NCBI GenBank assembly: GCA_964245755.1
Contig: CAXTNV010000041.1
Location: 1 to 25,475 of the forward strand
Direction of reading: 5' to 3'
Source of the DNA: Lichenicoccus sp964245755
Lineage (GTDB): Bacteria; Pseudomonadota; Alphaproteobacteria; Acetobacterales; Acetobacteraceae
DNA: 25,475 nt
Of this stretch, positions 1 to 10,100 are shown in pieces. A program made the translations under genes and the position numbers. Under the pieces are notes generated by a model. It was not told the DNA's origin and ran no database searches. It was given only the letters and a program-made list of their open reading frames with translations. Within the stretch, counting starts at the first letter, position 1, and each line of letters opens with the position of its first letter.

Positions 1-3000
1 GCCTCCTGCCCAGCCACCTGCCCGGTCGCATGCTCGGCCATTCCGGCGTAGGCGGGGACCTCGATCGCCGGCTCTGCGGCGTGCGTCGCCGACAGGACAC
101 CCTTCAGCCGCGACTGCACCTGCTCGACCCGGCCGGCGTCCGGATCGGTCTTAACCACCGAGACGATCTGGCCACTGCGCACCGTCACGTCGAGGGCGGT
201 CACCACGCTGTACGCCACGCCGCCTACCAGATTGACCAGCGCGCAGGCGAAGTTCCCGTCCTGCCAGCCGGGCTCTACCTCGATGCGTGCGCCAAAGCCG
301 CCGCAGAGCGGCGCGTCGGAAAAATAGGCGGCGAGATCGCCACGCACCTCGCGCGAGGTCGGCACGAAGACCCTGATGCCGCGATGCAGGTCGACCAGAC
401 CCACGTACAGCCGCCCCGCCAGCCCCGGACCGGGCAGGAACGCCCAGCCCTTGACCTGGAACACCCGGCTGGGCAGATCCATCCCCGCCGCGGCGCCGGC
501 CTCCGCCTCGCAGATCTGGTCGACATGATGCCGGAGCGACTGCCCGGGCCGCCAGGCGGCGTCCTTGACCGGCAGTCTCGAAATCGAGATGTGGCGATCC
601 TCGCCGGTCTGCTGCGCGACCCGGTAGAAGGCCCGGGTGACGGCCTCGTTGGATGGCGCGTTCAGCGCCGCACCGGTCACCGTGCCTCCCTCGATCTCGA
701 CCTCCAGCGCGGTCAGGCAGAACGCCGCACGATCGCCGAAGCTGTTGATGATGGCGACTTTGTAGCGCCCCTCGCACCATTTGCCGCGGAGCGCGATCTG
801 GCCGGTGAACCCGGAGCGGCGCGGGGCAGCCGGAAAGCTCGCCATGATGTCGTCGCGCACGTCCCGGGTGGCGCCGAAGAAGATCACCGGGCCGTCGCCG
901 CCGCCGATCAGGGCGAGGGAGACCTGGCCGCCGACGCGGATGTTCGGCACGAAGGTCCATCCGGTGATCCGCAGCTCCGGCACCGGCCGGAAGCCCTCCT
1001 TGTCCAGCATCTCCGGCGTGCGGCCGCAGACGGAATCTATATAGACCTCCGACCCCTGCACGTGGCTCCAGTCCTGGATCGCCAGCGGCAGTTCCAGCCG
1101 AATCCCCGAGCGGCGGCTCGGATCGAAGATATGCCGCGGCGGCGCCAGGTTCTTCCAGCTCGGATGCGGCAGCAGATGCACCTGACCAGCATCGAGGCCG
1201 AGCCCGACATCGCCCAGCGGACGCGCCGGTGCCACCGAACGGTAGATCTCCAGCAGCGAGGCAGCGTAGGCGCGGCTGTCGGTCCAGAGCTGCGGCCCGA
1301 TGTTGGCGCGCATCGCCCGACGCGTGGCCGGGCTCGCGCGCAGCAGCTCCAGGTGGTCGAGCACCGCGCTGGTCTCGCCGATCCTGACCTTGAAGCCGTT
1401 GACGCCGTGCTCGACGCGGTCGCTGAACGCGCCGATGTCGCTGACGATCGGGATCAGGCCGGCCTGCCAGATCTCCGACATCGAGATGCAGTAGGTCTCG
1501 GGCCAGATCGACAGGTGCAGCGCCACGTCAGCATGCGCGATCGAGGTGAGGTCGCCCGGCGCGTAGCGGCCGTGATAGGTCACGTTGGGCTTGTTCCAGC
1601 GCCCGAACACCTCCGCATATTGCGGCTCGGCGTTGCCGAGCAGGTGGAAGCGGAACAGCAGCGGGTTGGCCTCCTCGATCAGGCTCATGATCGCATCCGC
1701 ACCCTTGGCGCGCAGGAAGTTGCCGACCACGGCGATCACCAGCGGCGCGTCCTCCGTCTCCGCGCGCGCCGGCGCGGGGTCGACCGCGGCGCCGCCGGGC
1801 ATCGGGATGCCGAGCACCGCGCGGCGGCGGCGGGCCAGCTCCGGATAGATCCTCATGGTCAGCGCCTCGGAATAGCCGGTGCCGAACAGGAACACGTCCA
1901 CCGAGCGGATCACCTCGACCATGAAGGTGCGGCGTGTCTGCTGCGCGCCGGCCGGCACCGCCTCGGCGATGCGCAGGCAGATGTCGCAGGCGCTGATCGA
2001 CTTGTTGCCGATGTCGCAGAACACCTGCTCGTGGTTGAGCAGGTTGTAGCGCGAGCAGATCAGGAAGAAGTCGTGCGCCGAGAAAACGGTGCCGACGCCC
2101 GCCGCCTTGGCGATGATCGGCAGCGACGCGGCGTGGTGGCCGAGATGCTGGAAGTGCACCAGGTCGATGCCGTACTGGCCGATCACGTTGGAGAACGCGA
2201 CCTCCTCGGGCGCATCGGTCAGGCTGTCGAGCCAGCCGATCTCGTGCATGTCGAAGCGCTCCAGCACCACGCCCTTGTCGTCCATCAGGTGACACTGGCC
2301 GTCGCGCCGCAGCCAGAAGAACATGTCGACCGCGCGCTCGAACATCGCGGACAGTGTCTGCTGATAGACCTCGACGCCGCCCCACTCGTTGCGGTGGATC
2401 GTCGAGTGGGTGCACATCAGGACGCGCAGCCTGCGGCTCGAGGAGGTCGGCTCCGGCGCCGCGGCACGCACGGTGAAGTCCGCACGCGTGACCTCGCGCA
2501 TGCGCTCCAGGCGGTGGGTGTAGCGCTGCGGCGCCGCCACGTGCAGCGGCGGCGGCCGCGCGCGCGCGGCCCGCCGCGGCGGGCTCTGCCGCAGGCGCCG
2601 CACGGCGCCGACCAGGCCGCCGGCGTCGCGTACCAGCGCGACCCCGCGCACGGCATCGAAATGCGCAGCACCCATCGCGTCGCCGGCCTCCACCACCTGC
2701 GCGGTGCCGCTCAGCCCGAGCTCGTACAGCCGCGGCCCGGGAGCGGTGGCTTGGCCGACGTCGCCGTGGCTGGCGTAGTCGCGGAACATGGTCAGCGTGA
2801 CGCGGCTCGCGTTGGCGAAGTCGATGAAGGACTCGTGGCTGACCGGCCATTGGATCGCCAGCCGTGCCAGGTCGGATGGCAACGGCGGCAGGTACTCGTT
2901 GGTCGGGCAGACCAGCTTAAGCCTCGCATCCGGGAACGCGTTGATGATCCGGCGCAGGCTCTGGATCCGGTTCGGCCACATGGTGCCGGCGAAGAAGATG

Positions 3001-3422
3001 TCGTAGTCGAGCTCGGCATCCTGCTTGACCGGACGGAGATGAAACTTCTCGCTCGCCGCCAGCGACAGGTAGTGGCCGCGGCCGCGATAGGCATCGACGC
3101 AGGCGGGATCGTTGGTGAAGACGAAGTCGAACAGATCGGCGTGCTGCAGGTTGTACTCCAGCATGAACGGGTCTTCGAACAGCCACAGGACGACCGTGCG
3201 GAACGACCGACGCACGCGGCGCAGCAGCGCCTCGTGCAACCGCTGCCCGTCGATGCAGATCAGCACGTCGTGCAGGCCGGCCGCCGCGATCGGTACCAGC
3301 GAGCGATTGTCCGCCAGCACCACGTTGTGCCCCCCGAACAAAGACTTGGCCGCGTCGAGGATGGCGAGGGTGAGGTAGGAATTCGGGTTGTGCGTGAAGT
3401 TGGTGTTGTAGATGACGGTCAT
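1..3422 (-). CDS. Two-domain glycosyltransferase (CgeB-like + GT4) with C-terminal repeated modules, partial
   Basis: This frame is open from the ATG at 3422 to the left edge (1140 codons). I looked for in-frame stop triplets through the whole stretch and found none, so the 3' end lies outside the window. Residues 1-300 resemble the CgeB/DUF3880 type of glycosyltransferase (start MTVIYNTNFTHNPNSYL, later FVFTNDPACVDAY and FFAGTMWPNR). Residues 330-730 are a GT4-type domain with the motif PETYCISMSEIWQ (E-x7-E) and a cysteine cluster C-x12-C-x9-C-x2-C. Two beta-rich modules follow, each with GW(T/A)F.P, with the tryptophans near residues 822 and 993. The start overlaps the upstream stop as ATGA (3419-3422), so translation is probably coupled. 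It is a paralogue of the gene at 7149-10157, which has one module. Probable role: sugar transfer in cytoplasmic assembly of a surface or exported glycan. The substrate is unknown. Confidence 0.85.
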   Translation of the reverse strand, partial: MTVIYNTNFTHNPNSYLTLAILDAAKSLFGGHNVVLADNRSLVPIAAAGLHDVLICIDGQRLHEALLRRVRRSFRTVVLWLFEDPFMLEYNLQHADLFDFVFTNDPACVDAYRGRGHYLSLAASEKFHLRPVKQDAELDYDIFFAGTMWPNRIQSLRRIINAFPDARLKLVCPTNEYLPPLPSDLARLAIQWPVSHESFIDFANASRVTLTMFRDYASHGDVGQATAPGPRLYELGLSGTAQVVEAGDAMGAAHFDAVRGVALVRDAGGLVGAVRRLRQSPPRRAARARPPPLHVAAPQRYTHRLERMREVTRADFTVRAAAPEPTSSSRRLRVLMCTHSTIHRNEWGGVEVYQQTLSAMFERAVDMFFWLRRDGQCHLMDDKGVVLERFDMHEIGWLDSLTDAPEEVAFSNVIGQYGIDLVHFQHLGHHAASLPIIAKAAGVGTVFSAHDFFLICSRYNLLNHEQVFCDIGNKSISACDICLRIAEAVPAGAQQTRRTFMVEVIRSVDVFLFGTGYSEALTMRIYPELARRRRAVLGIPMPGGAAVDPAPARAETEDAPLVIAVVGNFLRAKGADAIMSLIEEANPLLFRFHLLGNAEPQYAEVFGRWNKPNVTYHGRYAPGDLTSIAHADVALHLSIWPETYCISMSEIWQAGLIPIVSDIGAFSDRVEHGVNGFKVRIGETSAVLDHLELLRASPATRRAMRANIGPQLWTDSRAYAASLLEIYRSVAPARPLGDVGLGLDAGQVHLLPHPSWKNLAPPRHIFDPSRRSGIRLELPLAIQDWSHVQGSEVYIDSVCGRTPEMLDKEGFRPVPELRITGWTFVPNIRVGGQVSLALIGGGDGPVIFFGATRDVRDDIMASFPAAPRRSGFTGQIALRGKWCEGRYKVAIINSFGDRAAFCLTALEVEIEGGTVTGAALNAPSNEAVTRAFYRVAQQTGEDRHISISRLPVKDAAWRPGQSLRHHVDQICEAEAGAAAGMDLPSRVFQVKGWAFLPGPGLAGRLYVGLVDLHRGIRVFVPTSREVRGDLAAYFSDAPLCGGFGARIEVEPGWQDGNFACALVNLVGGVAYSVVTALDVTVRSGQIVSVVKTDPDAGRVEQVQSRLKGVLSATHAAEPAIEVPAYAGMAEHATGQVAGQE

Positions 3423-4378
3423 GCCAGGCCCCTCGCCTTGAGCGTGTCGACCACATGCCGGGCACGGTGGGCGTACGTGTGTTCCGAAAGCGCCCGCTTC
3501 TGGGCCAGCTCCGCGGTCCTCAGGCCACGCTCCCTGTCGCCGAGATAATACTCCAGGAGCGTATCGAATTCGACCTGGTTGGAAAAGGTGGGGATCTCGT
3601 CGCGGGCGAAGTAGCGGCGCAGCTCGAACGTATCCTCGTGGAAGAACTGCACGGTTCCGGCGAGTGCCGTCTCGAAAGTGCGCGGACCGGGAGAGGACGG
3701 CGTGATCATGTAGCGGCGGTTCTCGAAGTGCAGGCTGCGCCCGAGGTTGAGCACGATCCGCGACCGCTGGTAGAGCTCGATCAGCTGTGCCTTGTCGATG
3801 CGCCGGTCCGAGAAGCCGTGGCCGAACTTCCCCCAGCCCGGCCCGATGAAGCAGAGGTCGAGGCCGGACAGGCTGGCGCGCAGGTCCTCAACCACTTCCT
3901 GACGGCTGGTGAAGGCCACGCCGCAGAACATCACGTCGATGGTCTTCTCCCGTGCGGCATCGATCGGCACGTAGTGACGCTTGTGGCAACCGGCCAGGGG
4001 CAGGTGGAAGGCGTGCGGGTGGGTGTAGAAGTTGACGCCCCAGTGGTCGCAGGAGAACACCGCGTCGAAGTCGTGCTCGATCCGGTAGCTGGCATCCTGC
4101 TCGTAGGGATCCTCGGTGGCCCAGAACACCGTCGCCTTGCCGAGCCGCCGCGCCTCGCGGCTGACCTCGCCGAAATAGGTGCTCTCCGGGAGATAGGAGC
4201 CGATGCCGATGACGATGTCCGGCTGCACTTGCCCCACCACCGCGGCGGCGCCGCTGATATTGGCGCACAGCACGTTGTCCTCGCCGATATACTCCATCCA
4301 GCCATCCATGATGGAGTTGCGCACCTGCGCATTCGCCTGCGATTCGTAGCGGCCGCCGCTGCAGATCAGAACCTTCAT
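3419..4378 (-). CDS. CgeB-like glycosyltransferase (copy 2)
   Basis: This 319-residue protein resembles the CgeB/Glyco_trans_1_2 type of GT-B glycosyltransferase. Seen motifs are the start MKVLICSGGRYESQANA, the segment FWATEDPYEQDASYRIE, and near the C-terminus SPGPRTFETALAG followed by FFHEDT, which is the usual nucleotide-sugar-side region of this family. An upstream in-frame start at 4435 adds 19 residues with no family character. The ATG at 4378 matches the paralogue's KVLIC start, with AGGGA about 10 nt upstream. It is the first gene of a two-gene unit and its TGA overlaps the next gene's ATG. It is a paralogue of the gene at 10154-11161 and shares a 27-bp perfect block (4100-4126 with 10832-10858). 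The gap to the upstream gene is 159 bp, so it may also have its own promoter. Sugar donor and acceptor are unknown. Confidence 0.85.
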   Translation of the reverse strand: MKVLICSGGRYESQANAQVRNSIMDGWMEYIGEDNVLCANISGAAAVVGQVQPDIVIGIGSYLPESTYFGEVSREARRLGKATVFWATEDPYEQDASYRIEHDFDAVFSCDHWGVNFYTHPHAFHLPLAGCHKRHYVPIDAAREKTIDVMFCGVAFTSRQEVVEDLRASLSGLDLCFIGPGWGKFGHGFSDRRIDKAQLIELYQRSRIVLNLGRSLHFENRRYMITPSSPGPRTFETALAGTVQFFHEDTFELRRYFARDEIPTFSNQVEFDTLLEYYLGDRERGLRTAELAQKRALSEHTYAHRARHVVDTLKARGLA

Positions 4379-4537
4379 CGGATCGTCATGTCCCTTCTGG
4401 TCGGCGCACGACGTGCGGGCGGGCACGCGTCCCACCGCGAGATCTGCGAGAGATGACCCCGGTGGTCAGCCGGCCTGCGGCACAGGGATCCGGGGGTGAC
4501 CTTCGCGTACGCCGGCGCAGGATAATGACACTGCTTC

Positions 4538-7141
4538 CTACCCTTCCGCCAGCAGCGCCATCCATCTTTTTACGTAATGTTCATAACCGTCGGGCGCAAC
4601 GAAAAACCAGTGCCGCCAGGTCTGGAACACCGGATCGTTGCTCCTGTACTCCGCGTTCTCCAGCAGCTTGCGCGCCGCTTCGGGCTTGGGACCGTGGAAG
4701 TGCACGATCCTCGCCCGGGGCTGCGCGCCCCAGTGCGGCTTCCAGTTGTACACCGGCGAGAGCGGGTCCCAGCGGCCCTTGTAGTACAGCTGCAGCAGCT
4801 CCTGGTCGTAGCCCGCGATACGACCGAAGTTCTCGCACATGAACTCGATCAGGGCGGGGCGGTCGCGGCGCATCCGTTCCACGTTCAGGATCATGACGCC
4901 GCAATTGACGTCGTCGTAGAAGGAGTCCGGCTTGAACTGCGGCGCGATCGCGAACAGCTCGGGACGCAGGTGGTCGATCGTCACCGGCGCCTCGAACATC
5001 ACGTCGCAGTCGGTGTAAAGGACGTGCGACTCCTCGACCTCCAGCAGCCCGATCTCGATCCGCATGAAGGCACCCTCGGCGGTCTTCATGTAGTCCGGCC
5101 ATTCCGGCTTGTGCCGTTCCTGCGCCTCGCGCAGCGCGTCGTGGAAGGTCAGGCGGTGCAGGATGACCGTGACCCCGCGCGCGCGCATCTCGGCGGTGAA
5201 GTCGTCCTCCTCGCCATGATAGATCATGTGCGGACGCAGGTTGGTGTGGCGCTTCGCCGAGCTGACGGCGGCACGGATGCAGTTGCGGAAGCCCTGGTCC
5301 GGATCGGCATCAAGCGTCGGCCGCGTGATCGCGAAATACCACTTGGCGCCGGGCGGGTCCTCCTGCCCTCGCGGACCCTCGAGGCTCGCCGGTTCCGGCG
5401 TGTCGCCCAGCGCGCGCGCCCGCTCGATCACCTCGGTCGCCAGCCGTTGATAGACCAGCCGCTCGAAGTGGGTGGGCCCGGTCAGGTCCTGCGGGCTCGC
5501 CACGAAATCGTCCATGCGAAGCGCCGTCGCATGGGCGAACTCGGGCAGCACGTCGCACAGCCAGCGATTGAGCTGGCGATGCAGCTCGGCAAGCGGCTCC
5601 ATGCCGCTGAACGGCTGCTCTCCCATCAGCAGCACCAGCACCTCGGTGCTGGTTGGTGCCGTGCCCAGCACGGCGCGGACGTTCTCCTTGAACGCGGCCT
5701 CGCCGATGCGGCCGACTGGCTCGTAGTTCTCGCGGAAGAAGGCCAGCGCCGCGCGTGCCGCCTCGGTCGGCTGTCGACGCGCGATCTCGTCGTCGGACAG
5801 GGTGAACAGGTCGCTATGGCCGAGCGAGGCCGGGGAGAACGGCACCAGGTCGCCGGTATGGCGGTTGCGGTAGAGATGGTAGTAGGCGTCGGCCCAGAAG
5901 CTGAGCAGCCAGACCCGCGCGTCGAGCAGGGCCGGCGCGGGTCGCTGCAGATCCTCCTCGGCATAGCCGAGACGCAGCATCGCGGCCATGCGCTCGCCGC
6001 TCAACCCCTCCAGCGCGTAGCGCAGCATCTGCGTGTGGTCGCGCCGGATCTCGATGCCGGCGCGGCTGGTGTTCAGGCGCAGGAACAGCGTGCCGGCATG
6101 GATGGTGACGTAGTGCGCCACCGCCTCTAGGTCGCAGCCGCCGCCGATGAACATCGTGCCGACATCCTTGGCCTGCGATGCGTTCCTCGCCTGCGCCGGA
6201 TCGTAGAGGCTGATCCAGTCGCACGGGATGGCTTCGTCGTGCAGGTCGGTCAGCACCTCGCCCGTGATGTTGATGCGCGGCCGTCCCAGGCGCCGGTAGA
6301 GCCAGAGCTCGACGTACATGCCCAGCGTGCGGCAGGAGAAGCAGTAGTATGCGAGATCCTGGAACGCCGCGCCGCGATGCTGCACGAAGAAGCCGACGAA
6401 GCCGTAGTCGCCGTATTTGTCGCGCACGCGGACCAGTCCGGCCTGGACGAAGAAGTTGCGCAGGTGGCCGCGCAGTGCCGTGCGCGCCTCCTCGATGTCT
6501 TCCGGCAGGCGCGCCTTGATGAAGTTCAGCTGATTGGTGCGGTTCACCAGCTCGATGGCGCGGTCGATGTGCTTGTCCACGTCGTGCTCGATCTCGACGG
6601 TGATGCCGCTGCTGCGCAGGAAGTCGTAGACGCCGTCCCCGGCGGCGATCTGGTCGTGGTGCCGGGTCTGCAGCAGCTTGTACTGCGCGAGCCGGGTCAG
6701 TTCGCTGTCGTTCTTGCCCTTGAACTGCGGGTCCTTGAGCATCGTGTCGATGATCGACTCGTCCGATACCTGCAGGTTCGGCACGAAATGCAGCGCCTCC
6801 TTCAGGTTCATCGGGTTGTCGTCGATGAACAGGATGGTCTCGGGCCGCAGCTGCACCGCCTCGACGAGGGCCTTGATGCGCGGTCCCTTGGCATCCCAGC
6901 TCACGCTCGGGAAGATGAAATAGTCCCAGAGGTTCCACTCTGTCAGGATGCGCCGCACCGGTTCGAGATCGTTCTTCGAGCAGATGGCGCTGAGGATGCC
7001 TCGCCGCGCCAGCGCGATCACCGTCTCCACCGCGGTATCGTTGCGCGAGATGCCGCCTTCGGTGAGGGTCCCCTTCCAGAACGTCTCGTCGAGGTCCCAG
7101 ATGACCAGTCGGACCCGCTCCTTGGCTGTCGTCTCCGGCAT
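4538..7141 (-). CDS. FkbH-type HAD protein fused to a DxD (GT8-like) glycosyltransferase
   Basis: This is an 867-residue protein with three parts. Residues 1-320 are an FkbH/HAD-IIIC domain: IWDLDET (D16, D18), CSKND (54-58), FIDDNP (105-110), then the FkbH C-terminal segment around CRTLGMYVELWLYRRLG. FkbH proteins are known to dephosphorylate a glyceryl phosphate and load the glyceryl unit onto a carrier protein. Residues 325-580 are not recognised. GGGCD (333-337) and a late D544/D545 with H558 would suit a degenerate SGNH/GSCFA-like fold, but this is a guess. Residues 599-867 are a GT-A glycosyltransferase with TDCDVMF (D711, D713) and HFHGPKP (814-820), as in GT8. That last part closely matches the separate gene at 11390. 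The ATG at 7141 has CAGGAG about 10 nt upstream and follows the previous stop by 7 bp, so it sits in the operon. The fusion is unusual. No acyl carrier protein gene is in the window. Confidence 0.85.
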   Translation of the reverse strand: MPETTAKERVRLVIWDLDETFWKGTLTEGGISRNDTAVETVIALARRGILSAICSKNDLEPVRRILTEWNLWDYFIFPSVSWDAKGPRIKALVEAVQLRPETILFIDDNPMNLKEALHFVPNLQVSDESIIDTMLKDPQFKGKNDSELTRLAQYKLLQTRHHDQIAAGDGVYDFLRSSGITVEIEHDVDKHIDRAIELVNRTNQLNFIKARLPEDIEEARTALRGHLRNFFVQAGLVRVRDKYGDYGFVGFFVQHRGAAFQDLAYYCFSCRTLGMYVELWLYRRLGRPRINITGEVLTDLHDEAIPCDWISLYDPAQARNASQAKDVGTMFIGGGCDLEAVAHYVTIHAGTLFLRLNTSRAGIEIRRDHTQMLRYALEGLSGERMAAMLRLGYAEEDLQRPAPALLDARVWLLSFWADAYYHLYRNRHTGDLVPFSPASLGHSDLFTLSDDEIARRQPTEAARAALAFFRENYEPVGRIGEAAFKENVRAVLGTAPTSTEVLVLLMGEQPFSGMEPLAELHRQLNRWLCDVLPEFAHATALRMDDFVASPQDLTGPTHFERLVYQRLATEVIERARALGDTPEPASLEGPRGQEDPPGAKWYFAITRPTLDADPDQGFRNCIRAAVSSAKRHTNLRPHMIYHGEEDDFTAEMRARGVTVILHRLTFHDALREAQERHKPEWPDYMKTAEGAFMRIEIGLLEVEESHVLYTDCDVMFEAPVTIDHLRPELFAIAPQFKPDSFYDDVNCGVMILNVERMRRDRPALIEFMCENFGRIAGYDQELLQLYYKGRWDPLSPVYNWKPHWGAQPRARIVHFHGPKPEAARKLLENAEYRSNDPVFQTWRHWFFVAPDGYEHYVKRWMALLAEG

Positions 7142-7148
7142 ACTCTCG

Positions 7149-10100
7149 CTACTCCTGGAGAGGTCGACCGCCTGACCTCTCGGCTCGGCGTTTTTCTACA
7201 CGATCCGGTCCCAATCCGCGACCGGCTTCTGGCGCCGCGCGCTCTCGGCTACCGGGGTGCGGCGCCGGGCCGGTGCCGACCTCGGATTGCACGGCGATGA
7301 AACGTTCGGCGAGCGGCGAGCTCGAGAAGACGCAGGCGAAGGCGCGCAGCAAAGCCGCCGCGTCGATCGCGGCGGCCGCCAGCCGCACCACCTGGCCATC
7401 GAGGAACCAGAGCTGGTGCCTGCAGAGCTGGAACGCCGCCTGTCCGCCGTTCACGACGATCACGCCGACGTCGTATTGGCCATCCGTCCACTTGCCCGCG
7501 AGCCGCACCTCGGCCGTGTAGCCGCAACGCAGCGGCGCTTCCGGATGGATCGCCTGCACGTCCGCGCGCGGCTGCCGCGCAGCTTCGAGATATATCACGT
7601 GGCGGAAGCTGCGGTGGATCAGGCAGACGAACGCCTGTCCGGCCTGGCTGGTGCCGGGCCGGAACACCCACCCCGTCATGCTGAACCGGTCCACGGGCTT
7701 GAACGCGGTCGCCCCGGGCTCGTCGCCGTCGCGGGCGAGCGGATCGGTCTCCTCGCCGCAGAGCACGTCCACGTAGGCGCGGCAGCGCTGCAGCGACGCC
7801 CACTCGACGATGCTCCGCGGCAGGTCGAGCTTCAGGCCACCGCCACCCGGGGCCTCGAGAATGCCGCGCGGGGCGGTGAGCTCCTTCCAGCTGCGTTTCG
7901 TCACCAGGTGCAGCTGGCCGGCCTCGAGCCCGAGCGGCCGCGCGGTTCCGAGCCGCACCTTCGGCGTCAGCGCCCGGTACTCGCCCAGGATCCGCGTCGC
8001 GTAAGCCTGGGGGTCGGCCCACAGGTGCGGCCCGATGCCGGCCCGCAGCGTCTCGCGCAGCCCAGGGTTGGCGCGCAGCACCTCCAGCAGGTCGAGCACG
8101 GCGCTGGCATCCCCGACCCGCACCTTGAAGCCGTCCACGCCGTGGCTGACCCGCTCGCCCAGCGCCCCGATGTCGGTGACGATCGGGATCAGCCCGGCCT
8201 GCCAGACCTCTGACAACGAGATGCACCAGGTCTCCGGCCAGATCGACAGGTGCAGCGCGACCTGTCCCCGCGACAGCGGCGGCTCGCCAGGCGCGTAACG
8301 GCCCTGGTAGCTGACGCGCGTGCCGAGCGTTCGCAGCACCTCGTGGTAGGGCGGCTCGGCCATTCCGAGGATGTGGAACCGGAACAGGTGCGGCGCCGCC
8401 GCCTCGATCACCTGCAGCACCGTGTCCGCGCCCTTGATGCGCAGAAAATTGCCCACCACCACCACGTCGAGCACGTCCGGATCCGGGCGGCGGCGCGGTG
8501 CTGCCGTGGCCGCAGGCGGCAGCGGCCCCGTGGGCGCCGGCAGGCCCATCACCAGGCGGCGGGTGGCATGCGTCTGCGGATAGATGCGCAGCACCAGCTC
8601 CTCGGACTGGCGCGAGCCGAACAGCAGCAGGTCGACGGCCCCCAGCACCAGCTCGATGAAGCCGCGGCGCTGCTGCTGCGCCCCAGGCGGCAGGCCTTCC
8701 GCCCGACCCAGGCAGATCGTGCAGGCGGTGATCGAGCGGGTGCCGATGTCGCAGAACTTCTGCTCGTGGTCGAGCAGGTTGTAGCGGGCGCAGACCAGGA
8801 AGAAATCGTGCACCGACAGCAGCGTGCCGACGCCGCTGGCGCGCGCGATCAGCGGCAGCGACGCCGCGTGATGGCCGAGATGCTGGAAATGCACCACATC
8901 GACGCCGTAGCTCGTCAGCACATCGGAGAAATGCGCCTCCTCGAACGGATCGCAGAGCACGTCCAGCCAGCCGATCGACTCGCCGTCGAAACGCTCAAGC
9001 GAGGCGCCGCGCGCATCCAGCAGCTGGCAGCACTCATTGTCACGGACCCAGAACAGCACCTCGACCTCGCGCTCGAGCTGGCTGCACAGCATCTGCTGGT
9101 AGACCTCGACGCCGCCCCACACCTGATGATGGATCGTCGAGTGCGTGCACATCAGCACCCGCAGCCTGCGCGGCCCGGCGGTGCTGCGGATCGTCGACGG
9201 CTGCGGATCGGTCGCGTCTCCGCCGACGACGTCGAGCAGGCGGCCCAGCCGGTGCTCGTAGCCGTGCCCGGCCAGCACCGAGAGCTGGGCCAGGCGAGCC
9301 AGGGACGTGCGCAGCCCGGCGTCCGCCAGCACGTCGCCGATCCGCGTCACCAGCGCCTCGCCGCGCTCGAGGAGGATCCCGTCGATGGCGGCGAACCGAG
9401 CTGCCGGCAGCCGGTCGGGCGGCTGCACCACCTGCGCCGTGCCGGCCAGGCCGAGCTCGAACAGGCGCGGCCCCGGCGCGTGCGCGAGACCCGTCGTACC
9501 GTGGCTGGCATAATCGCGGAACAGGGTCAGCGTCACCCGGCTGGCGTTGGCGAAATCGATGAATGCCTCGTGGCTGACCGGCCGCGTGATCGCGCGAGAG
9601 GCGATCTGCGGCGGCAGCGGCGGCAGGAACTCGTTGCTCGGGCAGACCAGCTTCATCGACGCGTCGGGGAATGCCGCGATCACCCGTCGCAATATCGCGA
9701 CGCGGTTCGGCCACATGGTGCCGGCGAAGAAGATGTCGTGGCGCAGCTTCGCGTCCGGCAGCACGTCGCGATGGTGCAGCATCCGGCTTGCCGCCAGCGG
9801 CAGGTAGTGGCCGCGCGCGCCGTAGGCGTCCACGCAGGACGGATCGTTGGTGAACACCAGATCGAACAGCGACGCGTTCGCGAGGTTGTAGTCCAGCATG
9901 AACGGGTCTTCGAACGCCCACAGCACCACGCGCCGGAAGGCCGGCTTCACCCGAGCGACCAGCCCGGCGTTCAGCCGCTGGCCGTCGATGCAGAGCAGCA
10001 GCGCGTGCGCGTGGCTCGCCGCCGCCGGTGCCAGCGTGCGCTCGTCGACCCGCAGCACCCCCTCCGCACCGACCAGGGTGCGCAGCGCCGACTCGACGGC

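Noticed and set aside
30..3548. Plus-strand 1172-codon open frame
   Set aside because: It is in exact codon register with the minus-strand glycosyltransferase gene and its translation is Arg/His/Asp-rich with no domain. It is an antisense shadow caused by GC-rich codon use.
4454..4468. TGACC-CCGGT-GGTCA inverted repeat between the FkbH fusion and the next gene
   Set aside because: Five-base arms without promoter boxes or a T tract are too weak to call an operator or terminator.
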